Source: Zhihengliuella alba (lineage in GTDB: Bacteria; Actinomycetota; Actinomycetes; Actinomycetales; Micrococcaceae). From it: a stretch of DNA of 64,000 bases. The position numbers and the translations under genes are program-made. A model generated the notes under the pieces. The model searched no databases. It was given only the letters and a program-made list of their open reading frames with translations, and was not told the origin of the DNA. Positions 26,117 through 34,673 of this stretch are shown here, piece after piece (positions within the stretch are counted from its first letter, which is position 1; each line of letters starts with the position of its first letter). The stretch spans positions 62,001 through 126,000 of the forward strand of contig NZ_BAABCJ010000005.1 of NCBI RefSeq assembly GCF_039538765.1. The letters are read 5' to 3'.

Positions 26117-26163
26117 CGAGAGAACCCCACCCCGCGCCGGATTCGGCTCGGCGTGAGACAGAG

Positions 26164-26200
26164 GGGGCGTGCCCCGGCGAGAGCCGGGGCACGCCCCTTT
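26164..26200 (+). terminator. Strong terminator after gntP
   Basis: Perfect 15-bp stem (26164-26178 / 26183-26197) with a GAGA tetraloop followed by TTT. It also lies downstream of the convergent LysR-like gene and may serve both. Confidence 0.85.
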
Positions 26201-26260
26201 CTGTCTGCAATCCCCGGATGTCCTCCCCGGGGTGCTCACCGCGCGCGGCGGCGCGGATGT

Positions 26261-27127
26261 TCAGCGGCGCCCTCGGCCCTTGCCGCCGGGCTTCCGGCCC
26301 GAGCCGGACGCCGGCCTGCCGCCTCCCGGTCGGCCGCCCCCCGCTTTCCCGCCCGGGGACTTGCCGCCCGTGGACTTGCCAGCGGATCTCCCGCCGGTCT
26401 TCCCCGCTCCGCCGGTGCCGCGCCCGGGGTCCGAGGACTGGCGCTTCCGCTGCGCCTTGGCGGCCTCCTCCTGCTGCCGCTGGCGCACCGAGGGCTGCCG
26501 CGAGGACTCCGGGCTGCGTCCGCGCACCACGCCGACGAACTCCTCGATGAGACGTAACCGCTCCGACTCGGGGCTCTCCGGGTCGTCGAAGGCCGGGTCG
26601 GACAGGGAGGGCCGCAGCCACACGATCGAGACGGCGGTCGAATCCGCGCCGGAGACGACCCGGTGGACCACGTCCTTGCGGTGGTACAGCCGCGCGACGG
26701 ACATCGGCACGATGGCCAGGCCGGCCCCCGTGCCGACGACCTCGAGGGCCATCCGTGCCCCGCCCACCTCGGGCGGGTAGTCGGCGAGGTCGAGGAACGC
26801 CTCGTCCGCGAGGTCCTCGAGCGGCACCTCGTCGTCGTAGAGCTCCACGTCGTGCTCGCGCGGAGCGCAGACCACCGGCAGTTCCTCGTAGAGAGCGATC
26901 GCGTGGTGCAGGTCGTCGGCGAGCCGCTCCCCGGCGGTCGCGCGGACGAACACGACGTCGGCCCGGGCCGGGTCCCCGGCCGGCAGGTCCAGGAGCGCCC
27001 GGGGATCGCCGGCGTCGTACAGGACTGCGTCCAGCGGGACGTCCGGGAGGCGGTCCCGCCAGCGCCCGAGCCACTTTCCGGGGGTCACTCCGGGCACGTA
27101 TGCGACGCGCAAACCGTTCTCTTCCAC
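26261..27127 (-). CDS. LysR-type substrate-binding domain without HTH, with basic Gly/Lys/Arg tail
   Basis: A 288-residue protein. Residues about 5-200 resemble the LysR effector-binding domain (LRVAYVPGVTPGKWL, ELPVVCAPREHDVEL, VVGTGAGLAIVPMSVARLYH), but there is no N-terminal helix-turn-helix. Residues about 205-288 are instead a low-complexity, highly basic tail rich in Gly, Lys, Arg and Ser. The tail could bind nucleic acid non-specifically. The GTG start follows TAGGCT by seven bases, so it seems to have its own promoter within the gap after gdhA. Ligand and targets unknown. Confidence 0.75.
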   Translation of the reverse strand: MEENGLRVAYVPGVTPGKWLGRWRDRLPDVPLDAVLYDAGDPRALLDLPAGDPARADVVFVRATAGERLADDLHHAIALYEELPVVCAPREHDVELYDDEVPLEDLADEAFLDLADYPPEVGGARMALEVVGTGAGLAIVPMSVARLYHRKDVVHRVVSGADSTAVSIVWLRPSLSDPAFDDPESPESERLRLIEEFVGVVRGRSPESSRQPSVRQRQQEEAAKAQRKRQSSDPGRGTGGAGKTGGRSAGKSTGGKSPGGKAGGGRPGGGRPASGSGRKPGGKGRGRR

Positions 27128-27134
27128 GCCGCTC

Positions 27135-27140
27135 AGCCTA
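27135..27140 (-). promoter_or_regulatory. -10 element giving a leaderless transcript
   Basis: TAGGCT on the minus strand, seven bases, then GTG at 27127 of the LysR-like gene. Confidence 0.5.
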
Positions 27141-27147
27141 ATTCAGG

Positions 27148-28485
27148 TCAGACCAGGCCCTGGGCCAGCATCGCGTCGGCGACCTTGACGAAGCCGGCGA
27201 TGTTCGCGCCCGCCACGTAGTTGCCCGGCGACCCGTACTCGTCCGCGGTCTCCAGGCAGCGGTCGTGGATGTCGCCCATGATCTGCTCCAGACGGTCGTG
27301 GGTGAAGTCGAAGCTCCACGAGTCCCGGCTGGCGTTCTGCTGCATCTCCAGGGCGGACGTCGCCACGCCGCCGGCGTTCGCCGCCTTGGCGGGGCCGAAC
27401 AGGACGCCTGCCTCCCCGAACAGCTCCACCGCGCGCTGGGTGCACGGCATATTGGCGCCCTCGGCGACGGCGAGCACGCCGTTCTCGACGAGCCGCTTGG
27501 CGTCCGCCTCGTCCAGCTCGTTCTGCGTGGCGGAGGGCAGGGCGATGGTGCCGGGCACGGACCAGACGCTGCCCTCGGAGACGAAGCGCGAACGGCCGCC
27601 GCGCAGCTCCACGTACTCGCCGATGCGCCCGCGCCGGACCTCCTTGACCTGGCGGAGGAGGTCGACGTCGATGCCGTCCTCGTCGACGACGAAGCCGGAG
27701 GAGTCCGACGCCGTCACCGCCACGGCGCCGAGCTGCTGCGCCTTCTCGATGGCATTGATCGCCACGTTGCCGGAGCCGGACACCAGGACGCGCTGGCCCT
27801 CCATCCCCTGGCCGCGGGTGCGGAGCATGTGGTCGGCGAACATGACCGTGCCGTAGCCCGTGGCCTCGGGCCGGACGAGCGATCCGCCCCAGCTCACACC
27901 CTTGCCCGTGAGGACGCCGGCCTCGAAGCGGTTGGTGATCCGCTTGTACTGGCCGAAGAGGAAGCCGATCTCCCGCGAGCCGACGCCGACGTCGCCCGCC
28001 GGCACGTCCGTGTACTCGCCGATGTGACGGTAGAGCTCCGTCATGAACGACTGGCAGAACCGCATGATCTCACCCTCGGAGCGGCCCGCGGGGTTGAAGT
28101 CGGAGCCGCCCTTGCCGCCGCCGATCGGCATGCCGGTGAGCGCGTTCTTGAAGATCTGCTCGAAGCCGAGGAACTTCACGATGCCGAGGTAGACGGTGGG
28201 GTGGAACCGCAGTCCGCCCTTGTACGGGCCGAGCGCGGAGTTGAACTCCACCCGGAAACCCCGGTTGACCTGGACGTTGCCCTCGTCGTCCGTCCACGGC
28301 ACGCGGAAGATGATCTGCCGCTCGGGCTCGCACATGCGGCGGAGGATGCCCGCCTCGACGTACTCGGGGTGGCGCTCGACCACGGGCGTCAGGGCTCCGA
28401 AGACCTCCGCTACGGCCTGGTGGAACTCCGTCTCGCCGGGGTTCCGCTGGAGCACCTCCTGACGCAGGTTCTCGAGATTGTGCAT
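27148..28485 (-). CDS. gdhA: NADP-type glutamate dehydrogenase
   Basis: Aminates 2-oxoglutarate to glutamate, linking carbon and nitrogen metabolism. At 445 residues it matches the hexameric bacterial GDH length. PYKGGLRFHPTVYLG and MPIGGGKGGSDFNPAGRSE hold the substrate lysines, and VLVSGSGNVAINAIEKAQQLGA is the Rossmann motif. The ATG at 28485 has GGAGG in perfect position. A -10 candidate TACGTT is at 28560-28565. NADP rather than NAD use is inferred from the subfamily. Confidence 0.95.
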   Translation of the reverse strand: MHNLENLRQEVLQRNPGETEFHQAVAEVFGALTPVVERHPEYVEAGILRRMCEPERQIIFRVPWTDDEGNVQVNRGFRVEFNSALGPYKGGLRFHPTVYLGIVKFLGFEQIFKNALTGMPIGGGKGGSDFNPAGRSEGEIMRFCQSFMTELYRHIGEYTDVPAGDVGVGSREIGFLFGQYKRITNRFEAGVLTGKGVSWGGSLVRPEATGYGTVMFADHMLRTRGQGMEGQRVLVSGSGNVAINAIEKAQQLGAVAVTASDSSGFVVDEDGIDVDLLRQVKEVRRGRIGEYVELRGGRSRFVSEGSVWSVPGTIALPSATQNELDEADAKRLVENGVLAVAEGANMPCTQRAVELFGEAGVLFGPAKAANAGGVATSALEMQQNASRDSWSFDFTHDRLEQIMGDIHDRCLETADEYGSPGNYVAGANIAGFVKVADAMLAQGLV

Positions 28486-28705
28486 GTGGCCTCCTGATGA
28501 ATCGTGGGGCTGCACCCGTGCACGGCGAAGCGCCGGCACGCAGCGTTGGGTTACTGCACAACGTAGTGGCGGGCACGGCCCTCTCGCCACGCGGAAGCCT
28601 GTTTCCGACATTCTGTGACGCGCGGCCGCGTCACCCCGGCCAGGGCGCCACGACGTCCCGGGAGCGCACCGCGGCGGGGCGCCCCTGCTCGCCGTCGCCG
28701 ACGCG

Positions 28706-28742
28706 GACGGCGCCGCCCCCCTGCACGGGGAGCGGCGCCGTC
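28706..28742 (-). terminator. Hairpin downstream of the universal stress protein gene
   Basis: 11-bp arms at 28706-28716 and 28732-28742, extended by CCCC/GGGG inside. It lies between the stress protein stop and the gdhA promoter. No U tract. Confidence 0.6.
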
Positions 28743-28781
28743 GTACTCCGTGGACCCGCCGCCGAGGCGGGCCCGCCGGGG

Positions 28782-29213
28782 CTACTGGTCGGTCTTGACG
28801 ATGTAGACGTCGCAGGGGGAGTTCTGCGCCACCGAGGTGGCGACGGAGCCGAGCAGGCGGCCCAGACCCTTCATGCCGACGTTGCCGACGACGATCAGCT
28901 GCGCCTGGAGGTCCTCGGCGGCCGTCACGAGGGCATCGGTCGGCTTGCCGCGGACGGCCTTGGTCTGGATGGTCGCGCCGGGCACGACCTCGCGGAGCTT
29001 GAAGGCCACCTGGTTGGTGAGCTTCTCGGCCTGCTCGGCGCTGTCCAGGACCCAGGTGTCGTTGCCGATCTCCACGACCTCGGTGCTGTCCTTGGCGTAG
29101 GCCGTCACCACGGTGAGCGGGGCGCCGAGGCCTGCGGCGACGGTTGCGGCGCGGGTGGCCGCCTTGAAGGACGTGGTGCTTCCGTCGACACCGACGATGA
29201 CAGTTCCGGACAT
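28782..29213 (-). CDS. Universal stress protein (UspA family)
   Basis: A 143-residue single Usp domain. VIVGVDGSTTSFKAATRAA begins the fold, and LIVVGNVGMKGLGRLLGSVATSVAQNSPCDVYIV contains the ATP-binding G-2x-G-9x-G-S/T pattern, so it is the nucleotide-binding type. AGGAG precedes the ATG. It is the second minus-strand gene after the dienelactone hydrolase (71-bp gap) and may be cotranscribed. Confidence 0.92.
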   Translation of the reverse strand: MSGTVIVGVDGSTTSFKAATRAATVAAGLGAPLTVVTAYAKDSTEVVEIGNDTWVLDSAEQAEKLTNQVAFKLREVVPGATIQTKAVRGKPTDALVTAAEDLQAQLIVVGNVGMKGLGRLLGSVATSVAQNSPCDVYIVKTDQ

Positions 29214-29283
29214 GTGTTTCTCCTTTGGTGGTCGAGCCCCGGAGGGCTCCGGTACGAAATGGTGGCGGTTGGGCGGGCGCCGG

Positions 29284-29982
29284 CTACTCCACGTTCGCCC
29301 GCAGGAATGAGACGGCGCGGTCCCACGCGAGTCGGGCGTTCTCGGGGTCGTAGTTGCCGGCGGTGTTCTCGTCGTTGTGGAACGCGTGGTCGGCGTCGTA
29401 GTAGTGGAAGGTGACGTCGGCGCCGGACTCGCGGCGGATCTGCTCCTCCTGCTCACGCGCCTGCTCGACCGGGTACATGGAGTCCCGCTGGGCGTAGTGG
29501 CCCTGCACGGACGCGGTCAGGTCCGTGTAGCTCTCCGGGACGGCCTGCCCGACGCCGTAGAACGGGACGGCCGCCGAGACCTTCTCGCGCTGCTGCGCGG
29601 CAAGGGCCAGGACGAACCCGCCGCCCATGCAGAAGCCGACGGCGCCGACGGTGCGGCTCGTGACCTCGTCGCGCGAGAGCAGGTAGTCGGTGGCGCCGGC
29701 CAGCAGGCGGGCGCCCTCCTCGGCGGGGAGCCGGGACATCATGTCCCCGGCCTCGTCGGCGTCGTGCGTGATCCAGCCCCCGAAGAGGTCCGGGGCCAGG
29801 GCGACGAAGCCCTGCGCCGCGAGGCGGTCGGCGACATCGCGGATGTGGTCGGTCAGGCCCCACCACTCCTGGACGACGATGACGCCCGGGCCGCTGCCGC
29901 CCTGGGGGATCGCGATGTACCCGTGGGCCTGGCGGCCCTCCGATTCGAACGAGACGTTCTGATGCGGGGTCTTCTCAGCCAC
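29284..29982 (-). CDS. Dienelactone hydrolase family protein
   Basis: A 232-residue alpha/beta-hydrolase with the DLH cysteine nucleophile: Cys118 in GAVGFCMGGGF, Glu39 in VVQEWWGL, an aspartate near 167 and a histidine in YYDADHAFHND (about 199-202). The family cleaves dienelactone in chloroaromatic degradation, but many members act on other esters and no catabolic genes lie nearby. The GTG start has AGGAG upstream. Confidence 0.9.
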   Translation of the reverse strand: MAEKTPHQNVSFESEGRQAHGYIAIPQGGSGPGVIVVQEWWGLTDHIRDVADRLAAQGFVALAPDLFGGWITHDADEAGDMMSRLPAEEGARLLAGATDYLLSRDEVTSRTVGAVGFCMGGGFVLALAAQQREKVSAAVPFYGVGQAVPESYTDLTASVQGHYAQRDSMYPVEQAREQEEQIRRESGADVTFHYYDADHAFHNDENTAGNYDPENARLAWDRAVSFLRANVE

Positions 29983-30047
29983 TGAACTCCTTCCGCGCGG
30001 CGGTCGTGGTCTGCACGGCCGTCCGGGTGGAGGCGGCCGCTCGAGCC

Positions 30048-30068
30048 AGTCTATGCATGTGATTCACA
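30048..30068 (-). promoter_or_regulatory. -10 element and palindrome upstream of the dienelactone hydrolase
   Basis: TAGACT (minus strand, 30048-30053) is a -10 candidate. Five bases upstream is the perfect palindrome TGTGATTCACA (30058-30068), suitable for a GntR- or Crp-like dimer. The binding protein is unknown. Confidence 0.4.
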
Positions 30069-30202
30069 CTACAGATAGGTCCGACGGCGGTGTCGAGTCA
30101 TTGGTCCCCTGGCCCGGGGAACCGGGCCGAGACGTTTCAATTCTAGGGAAGCGTGCGGCCTGGGTGCGCGATTCGTGGCGGATCTCATGCGCCGGGGATG
30201 CA

Positions 30203-30240
30203 GGAAGGACCGGCCCTCCCGCAGGAGAACCGGTCCTTCC
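30203..30240 (-). terminator. Hairpin downstream of tRNA-Leu
   Basis: 11-bp arms GGAAGGACCGG (30203-30213) and its complement (30230-30240), lying just past the tRNA 3' end. Confidence 0.6.
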
Positions 30241-30254
30241 GTATGAAAACTGTG

Positions 30255-30338
30255 TGCGCGAGGGGGGACTTGAACCCCCACGCCCTTGCGGGCACTGGCA
30301 CCTGAAGCCAGCGCGTCTGCCAATTCCGCCACTCGCGC
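30255..30338 (-). tRNA. tRNA-Leu (anticodon CAG)
   Basis: 84 nt including discriminator A. The acceptor GCGCGAG pairs with CTCGCGC; the anticodon stem-loop CTGGC-TTCAGGT-GCCAG gives CAG; the T arm is GGGGG-TTCAAGT-CCCCC. A long variable arm (GCCCGCAAGGGC) marks a class II tRNA, as expected for Leu. CCA is not encoded. Confidence 0.96.
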
Positions 30339-30550
30339 ATGAGTTGTGCTCGTCGATCACTCGCCGAACAGCGAGAACAATCATAAGCATGAGCGGAGCG
30401 AACTACCTAATCGACGCCTCCGTCCCCGGGCTGCCGCGGGCCACCCGGCCGGATATCCCGCCGTCGCCGCCGGGAACCCGAGGGGTTGCGGTTTCGTTGC
30501 GATTGGGGGTGCCCCGTGCCCGGCCAGACGCCGGGTTCAGGCATGGCAAG

Positions 30551-30556
30551 TAGTAT
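30551..30556 (+). promoter_or_regulatory. Probable -10 of the fhaA-pknB operon
   Basis: TAGTAT lies in the 329-bp gap between tRNA-Leu and fhaA. It predicts a leader of about 105 nt. No convincing -35. The rest of the gap (30339-30667) holds no gene or structured RNA that I can recognise. Confidence 0.4.
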
Positions 30557-30667
30557 CGTCCCAACGCCGCGCCCTGCGGCGCCAGCGTCATGCGCACAGT
30601 TGGAGGGCGCGTACCGGCCCACGCCGGGCAACGGAAACCGACGGAAACGCAGGAAGGAGCAGCGCCA

Positions 30668-31414
30668 ATGGGCTTGGTAGACAACGTTGAGCGCGGCCTC
30701 GAGAAACTGGTCACCAGCGTCTTCCGCGGGTCCGGCGGCGGCGGGGTCCAGCCGGTGGAGATCGCCAGCAAGATCCGCAACGAGATGGACCACGGCACCC
30801 TCACGGTGTCGCAGACCCGGACCATCGCCCCCAATGACTTCCAGGTGTCCCTCGCCGGCTCGGACTTCGAGCGGATCAAGAAGTTCGGCACGGCCCTCGC
30901 CGAGGAGCTGTGCGACGTCGTCGTCCAGCACGCCAAGGGCCAGCACTACGCGCTCACCGGCGATGTGTCCGTCGCCTTCCGCGAGGACGAGGAGCTGCGC
31001 GACGGCGAGATCCAGGTCTCCGCCTCCATCGCACGGGAGGGCGAGCCGTCGGCCGCATCTCCGGCACCCCCCGCCCCCGCGGCGTCCCCCGCACCCGACG
31101 TGCAGCAGCGCGTGCAGCCCATCCTCCAGTTCGGCGGCAAGCGGTACGGCCTGAACTCCGACTCGATCATCCTCGGCCGCTCCTCGCAGGCCGACATCCC
31201 CGTGGACGACACGGGCGTCTCGCGCAAGCACCTCGAGATCCGGCAGGAGAACGGCCGCACCTACGCCGTGGACCTCGGCTCCACCAACGGGAGCTACGTC
31301 AACGGCCAGAAGATCGACGGCCGCGCGGAGCTGTTCGACGGCTCCATCATCACCATGGGCCGTTCGCGCATCACGTTCCGACTGCTGCCCCAAAGCTCTG
31401 GAGAACGCTCGTGA
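30668..31414 (+). CDS. fhaA: FHA-domain protein FhaA (DUF3662-FHA)
   Basis: A 248-residue regulator. The N-terminal DUF3662 domain (GLVDNVERGLEKLVTSVFRG to about residue 125) is followed by an Ala/Pro linker and a C-terminal FHA domain (LGRSSQADIPVDDTGVSRKHLEI, LGSTNGSYVNG) that reads phosphothreonine. In mycobacteria FhaA binds phosphorylated MviN and the cell-wall machinery. The ATG at 30668 has GGAAGGAG. First gene of the seven-gene operon; its stop overlaps fhaB by 4 bp. Confidence 0.95.
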   Translation: MGLVDNVERGLEKLVTSVFRGSGGGGVQPVEIASKIRNEMDHGTLTVSQTRTIAPNDFQVSLAGSDFERIKKFGTALAEELCDVVVQHAKGQHYALTGDVSVAFREDEELRDGEIQVSASIAREGEPSAASPAPPAPAASPAPDVQQRVQPILQFGGKRYGLNSDSIILGRSSQADIPVDDTGVSRKHLEIRQENGRTYAVDLGSTNGSYVNGQKIDGRAELFDGSIITMGRSRITFRLLPQSSGERS

Positions 31415-31881
31415 CAGAACTCGCCCTCACCGCGCTGCGCCTCGGCTTCCTCATCCTGCTGTGGATCCTGATCCTCAGTGTCCTCGGCGCGCTGCGGCGC
31501 GACCTCATGATCGGCAAGCGCGCGCGTACCGCGAACGCACCGGCCGAGGCGGACGCACCCGCGGCGGCACCGCAGGCGCCGCCCCGCCAGACGGTCCACC
31601 GGCTCGTGCTCATCGAGGGGCCCCAGTCCGGGACCGAGGTGGAGCTCGCGGCCAGCCCGATCCTGCTCGGCCGTGCGCAGGAGGCGACGCTCGTCCTGGT
31701 GGACGACTACGCCTCGGCGCGGCACGCGCGTCTCTTCCCGCAGGGCTCCCGGTGGTTCATCGAGGACCTCGGCTCGACCAACGGCACCTACCTCGGCGAG
31801 TCGCCGCTGACCCGCGCGCAGCCGGTGGATCCCGGCCAGCGGATCCGGATCGGCAAGACCGTCATGGAACTGAGGCCCTGA
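31411..31881 (+). CDS. fhaB: FHA-domain membrane protein FhaB (FipA-like)
   Basis: A 156-residue protein. The N-terminal membrane helix LALTALRLGFLILLWILILSVL (about 4-25) is followed by RRDLMIGKRA, an Ala/Pro linker and a C-terminal FHA domain (ILLGRAQEATLVLVDDYASARHARL, LGSTNGTYLGE). In mycobacteria the homologue FipA connects PknA/PknB signalling to FtsZ and FtsQ. GTG start overlapping the fhaA stop (GTGA). Confidence 0.94.
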   Translation: MTELALTALRLGFLILLWILILSVLGALRRDLMIGKRARTANAPAEADAPAAAPQAPPRQTVHRLVLIEGPQSGTEVELAASPILLGRAQEATLVLVDDYASARHARLFPQGSRWFIEDLGSTNGTYLGESPLTRAQPVDPGQRIRIGKTVMELRP

Positions 31882-31882
31882 C

Positions 31883-33316
31883 GTGAGTCAGACCAAACCA
31901 CTGGTCCTCAGGTTCGCCGCCGCCTCCGACGTGGGCAAGGTGCGCTCCAACAATCAGGACTCCGCCTACGCCGGCCGCTACCTCGCGGTCGTCGCCGACG
32001 GCATGGGCGGGCACGTGGGCGGCGACGTCGCATCGGCCTCCACCGTGCTCGACCTGGTGCACCTGGACCAGCAGACCACCGAGGACCCGGAGACGGTCCT
32101 GCCGGACGAGATCCAGACCGCCAACTCCATCCTGAACGAGCTGGTCAGCCAGAACCCCAAGCTCTCCGGCATGGGCACCACCGTGACCGCGCTCCTGCTG
32201 ACCGACGATACATTCCAGTACGCACATATTGGCGACTCGCGTGCATACCGCCTGCGGAATGGCACATTCGAGCAGGTCAGCCGGGACCACACCTTCGTGC
32301 AGCGGCTCGTCGAGGAGGGACGTCTCTCCGCAGCTGACGCCGAGCACCACCCGCACAAGAACGTGCTGCTGCGCGTTCTGGGCGACTCGGACGCCAGCCC
32401 CGAGCTCGACATCCGCCAGTTCCCCGTCGCTCCGGGCGAGCGCTGGCTGCTCTGCTCCGACGGGCTCAACGCCGTGGTCCCCGACGCGATCATCGAACGC
32501 ATCGTGCGCGGAACCAAGGACCTCCAGGAGACCGCCGACGACCTGGTCCGGACCACCCTCGAGCGGGGTTCGCCCGACAACGTGACCGTGGTCGTCGTCG
32601 AGGTCGCGGAGGACGACGGGTCACCCGTGGCGGCCCCCGTGGCACCCGCGCCGATCGAGGAGTCCGAGCCCGACACCGGCATGCTCGAGCGGATCACGGG
32701 GTCCGAGGACCTCGAGGCCAGCGCGGCGATCATCCGGCACGAGATGAACAACCGGCCCCACGTGCTCGTCGGCTCGGCCTACCTGGCCACGCAGACCGGC
32801 CACATCCCGATGGTCACCACCCGCTCGGCCCAGAAGCGGGCCGCGGCCCTGCTGATGCACAAGACGCCGCAGCAGGAGGCGGAGGTCCTGGAGCAGCACC
32901 AGGAGGACCTGGTGCCCCGACGCCGGTGGCTGATGCCGGCGTTCCTGACCCTCATGTCCCTGATCCTGGTGGCGGTGCTGTGGTTCGGCTACCTCTGGAC
33001 GCAGACCCAGTACTACGTCGGCAACGAGAACGGGCGCGTGGCGATCTTCAACGGCGTCTCGCAGGACCTCGGTCCGGTGAAGCTCTCGGAGGTCGCCTCC
33101 GTGACGGACATCCCCCTCGACGCGCTGCCCGCCTACACGCAGCAGCGACTGAAGAACTCGCTGCCGGCCCGGGACCTCGCGCACGCGGAGGCGATGGTCG
33201 ACGAGCTGCTCGTCACCGCCCGGCGCACCTGCCCCGTCGTCGTGCCCGCCGAGGACGAATCGGCCGCGGCGCCCGCCAACCTTCCCGCCTACTGTGTGGA
33301 GGACGTCGATGAGTGA
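31883..33316 (+). CDS. pstP: PP2C-type Ser/Thr phosphatase PstP
   Basis: A 477-residue membrane-anchored phosphatase that removes phosphate from PknA/PknB and their targets. PP2C metal ligands are seen in NQDSAYAGRYLAVVADGMGGHVGGD, GMGTTVTALLL, SDGLN and GSPDNVTVVVVEV. A cytoplasmic spacer leads to a single helix WLMPAFLTLMSLILVAVLWFG (about 349-370) and a short extracytoplasmic domain of about 100 residues. GTG start one base after the fhaB stop region; the 3' end overlaps rodA by 8 bp. Confidence 0.95.
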   Translation: MSQTKPLVLRFAAASDVGKVRSNNQDSAYAGRYLAVVADGMGGHVGGDVASASTVLDLVHLDQQTTEDPETVLPDEIQTANSILNELVSQNPKLSGMGTTVTALLLTDDTFQYAHIGDSRAYRLRNGTFEQVSRDHTFVQRLVEEGRLSAADAEHHPHKNVLLRVLGDSDASPELDIRQFPVAPGERWLLCSDGLNAVVPDAIIERIVRGTKDLQETADDLVRTTLERGSPDNVTVVVVEVAEDDGSPVAAPVAPAPIEESEPDTGMLERITGSEDLEASAAIIRHEMNNRPHVLVGSAYLATQTGHIPMVTTRSAQKRAAALLMHKTPQQEAEVLEQHQEDLVPRRRWLMPAFLTLMSLILVAVLWFGYLWTQTQYYVGNENGRVAIFNGVSQDLGPVKLSEVASVTDIPLDALPAYTQQRLKNSLPARDLAHAEAMVDELLVTARRTCPVVVPAEDESAAAPANLPAYCVEDVDE

Positions 33317-34673
33317 TCTCCGGACGGCCCCCGTCTCCCGCCGCAACACCGAGCTGTGGCTGCTGTTCCTCGCCACCGGCGTCGCCGTCGGGGCCGGCTA
33401 CCTGGCCGGCCTGACCGCGCCGGAGGGCCTCTCCCCCGAGTTCGTGAAGCAGGGCGGCATCCTGCTGACGCTCGCGCTGCTCATGCACGTCGTGCTGCGC
33501 ATCTGGGCCAAGTACGCGGACCCGATCATCCTGCCGTGCGTGGTCGCGCTCAACGGGATCGGCATCGCCATGATCCACCGGCTCGACATCGCCTCCGGCG
33601 ACACCGCGGCGAACCGCCAGCTGCTGTGGACCGGCGTCGCCATCGCGGCCGCCATCGCCGTGATCTGGGCGATTCGGGATCACCGGATCCTGCGCCGGGC
33701 CACCTACATCTTCCTGGTGCTCTCGGGCGTGCTGATGATCCTGCCGCTCATCCCGGGCCTCGGTGTCGAGATCAACGGCGCCCGGATCTGGGTCAATCTG
33801 GGCCGGATGTCCTTCCAGCCGGGCGAGCTCGCCAAGATCACCCTGGCGATCTTCTTCGCCGGGTACCTCTCGAGCAACCGGGACCTGATCCTCCTGGCCG
33901 GCCGGAAGATCGGTCCGCTGCAGCTGCCGCGGGTCAAGGACCTCGGCCCCATGGTGATCGCCTGGCTGATCAGCATCGGCGTGCTGATCCTGCAGCGCGA
34001 CCTGGGCACCGCCATCCTCTTCTTCGGCCTGTTCATGTGCGTCGTGTACGTGGCGACCGCGCGCATCAGCTGGATCGTCATCGGGCTCGGCCTGGTCGCC
34101 GTCGGCGGCGTCCTCGCCGCGCAGTTCATGGGGCACGTGACCCGCCGCATCAACGGCTGGCTCAATGCCTTCGATCCCGAGGTGATCAACGCCGCCGGCG
34201 GTTCCCACCAGATCGTGCAGGGTCTCTTCGGGCTCGCGAACGGAGGGCTCTTCGGCACCGGCATGGGCAACGGCCGGCCGGACCTCGTCCCGTACGCGAA
34301 CTCGGACATGATCATCTCCGCGCTCGGCGAGGAGCTCGGGCTGATCGGCGTGATCGCGATCGTCCTGCTCTACGTGGTGATCGTCAGCCGCGGCTTCCGC
34401 GCAGCGCTCGGCACGCGCGACGCGTTCGGGAAGCTGCTGGCCTCCGGTTTCTCCTTCATCATCGGCCTGCAGTGCTTCGTGGTCATCGGCGGCGTCACGC
34501 GTCTGATCCCGCTGACCGGCCTGACCACGCCCTTCATCTCGGCCGGCGGCTCGTCGCTGCTGTCCAACTGGATCATCGTGGCCCTGTTGCTCCTGATCTC
34601 CAACAACGCCCGCAAGCCGCTGCCCACCACGGAGGACGTCGCGGTCCTGACGAAGAACGGAGGGAACGCATGA
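33309..34673 (+). CDS. rodA: FtsW/RodA/SpoVE-family glycosyltransferase
   Basis: A 454-residue polytopic SEDS peptidoglycan polymerase. About 10-12 helices; family motifs include GVEINGARIWVNLGRMSFQPGELAKI and AALGEELGL-like ISALGEELGLIGVIA, and the C-terminal PLTGLTTPFISAGGSSLLSNWI. Adjacent pbpA encodes its transpeptidase partner, so RodA is preferred over FtsW. ATG overlaps the pstP end; the stop overlaps pbpA (ATGA). Confidence 0.94.
   Translation: MSDLRTAPVSRRNTELWLLFLATGVAVGAGYLAGLTAPEGLSPEFVKQGGILLTLALLMHVVLRIWAKYADPIILPCVVALNGIGIAMIHRLDIASGDTAANRQLLWTGVAIAAAIAVIWAIRDHRILRRATYIFLVLSGVLMILPLIPGLGVEINGARIWVNLGRMSFQPGELAKITLAIFFAGYLSSNRDLILLAGRKIGPLQLPRVKDLGPMVIAWLISIGVLILQRDLGTAILFFGLFMCVVYVATARISWIVIGLGLVAVGGVLAAQFMGHVTRRINGWLNAFDPEVINAAGGSHQIVQGLFGLANGGLFGTGMGNGRPDLVPYANSDMIISALGEELGLIGVIAIVLLYVVIVSRGFRAALGTRDAFGKLLASGFSFIIGLQCFVVIGGVTRLIPLTGLTTPFISAGGSSLLSNWIIVALLLLISNNARKPLPTTEDVAVLTKNGGNA

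Noticed and set aside
28486..28781. A riboswitch or leader RNA upstream of gdhA
   Set aside because: No conserved aptamer pieces (for example glutamine or glycine riboswitch cores) could be recognised; only a terminator hairpin and a weak -10 are seen.
30339..30667. A short frame (about 54 codons from 30390) between tRNA-Leu and fhaA
   Set aside because: Pro/Arg-rich composition, weak ribosome site, and it overlaps the likely fhaA promoter.
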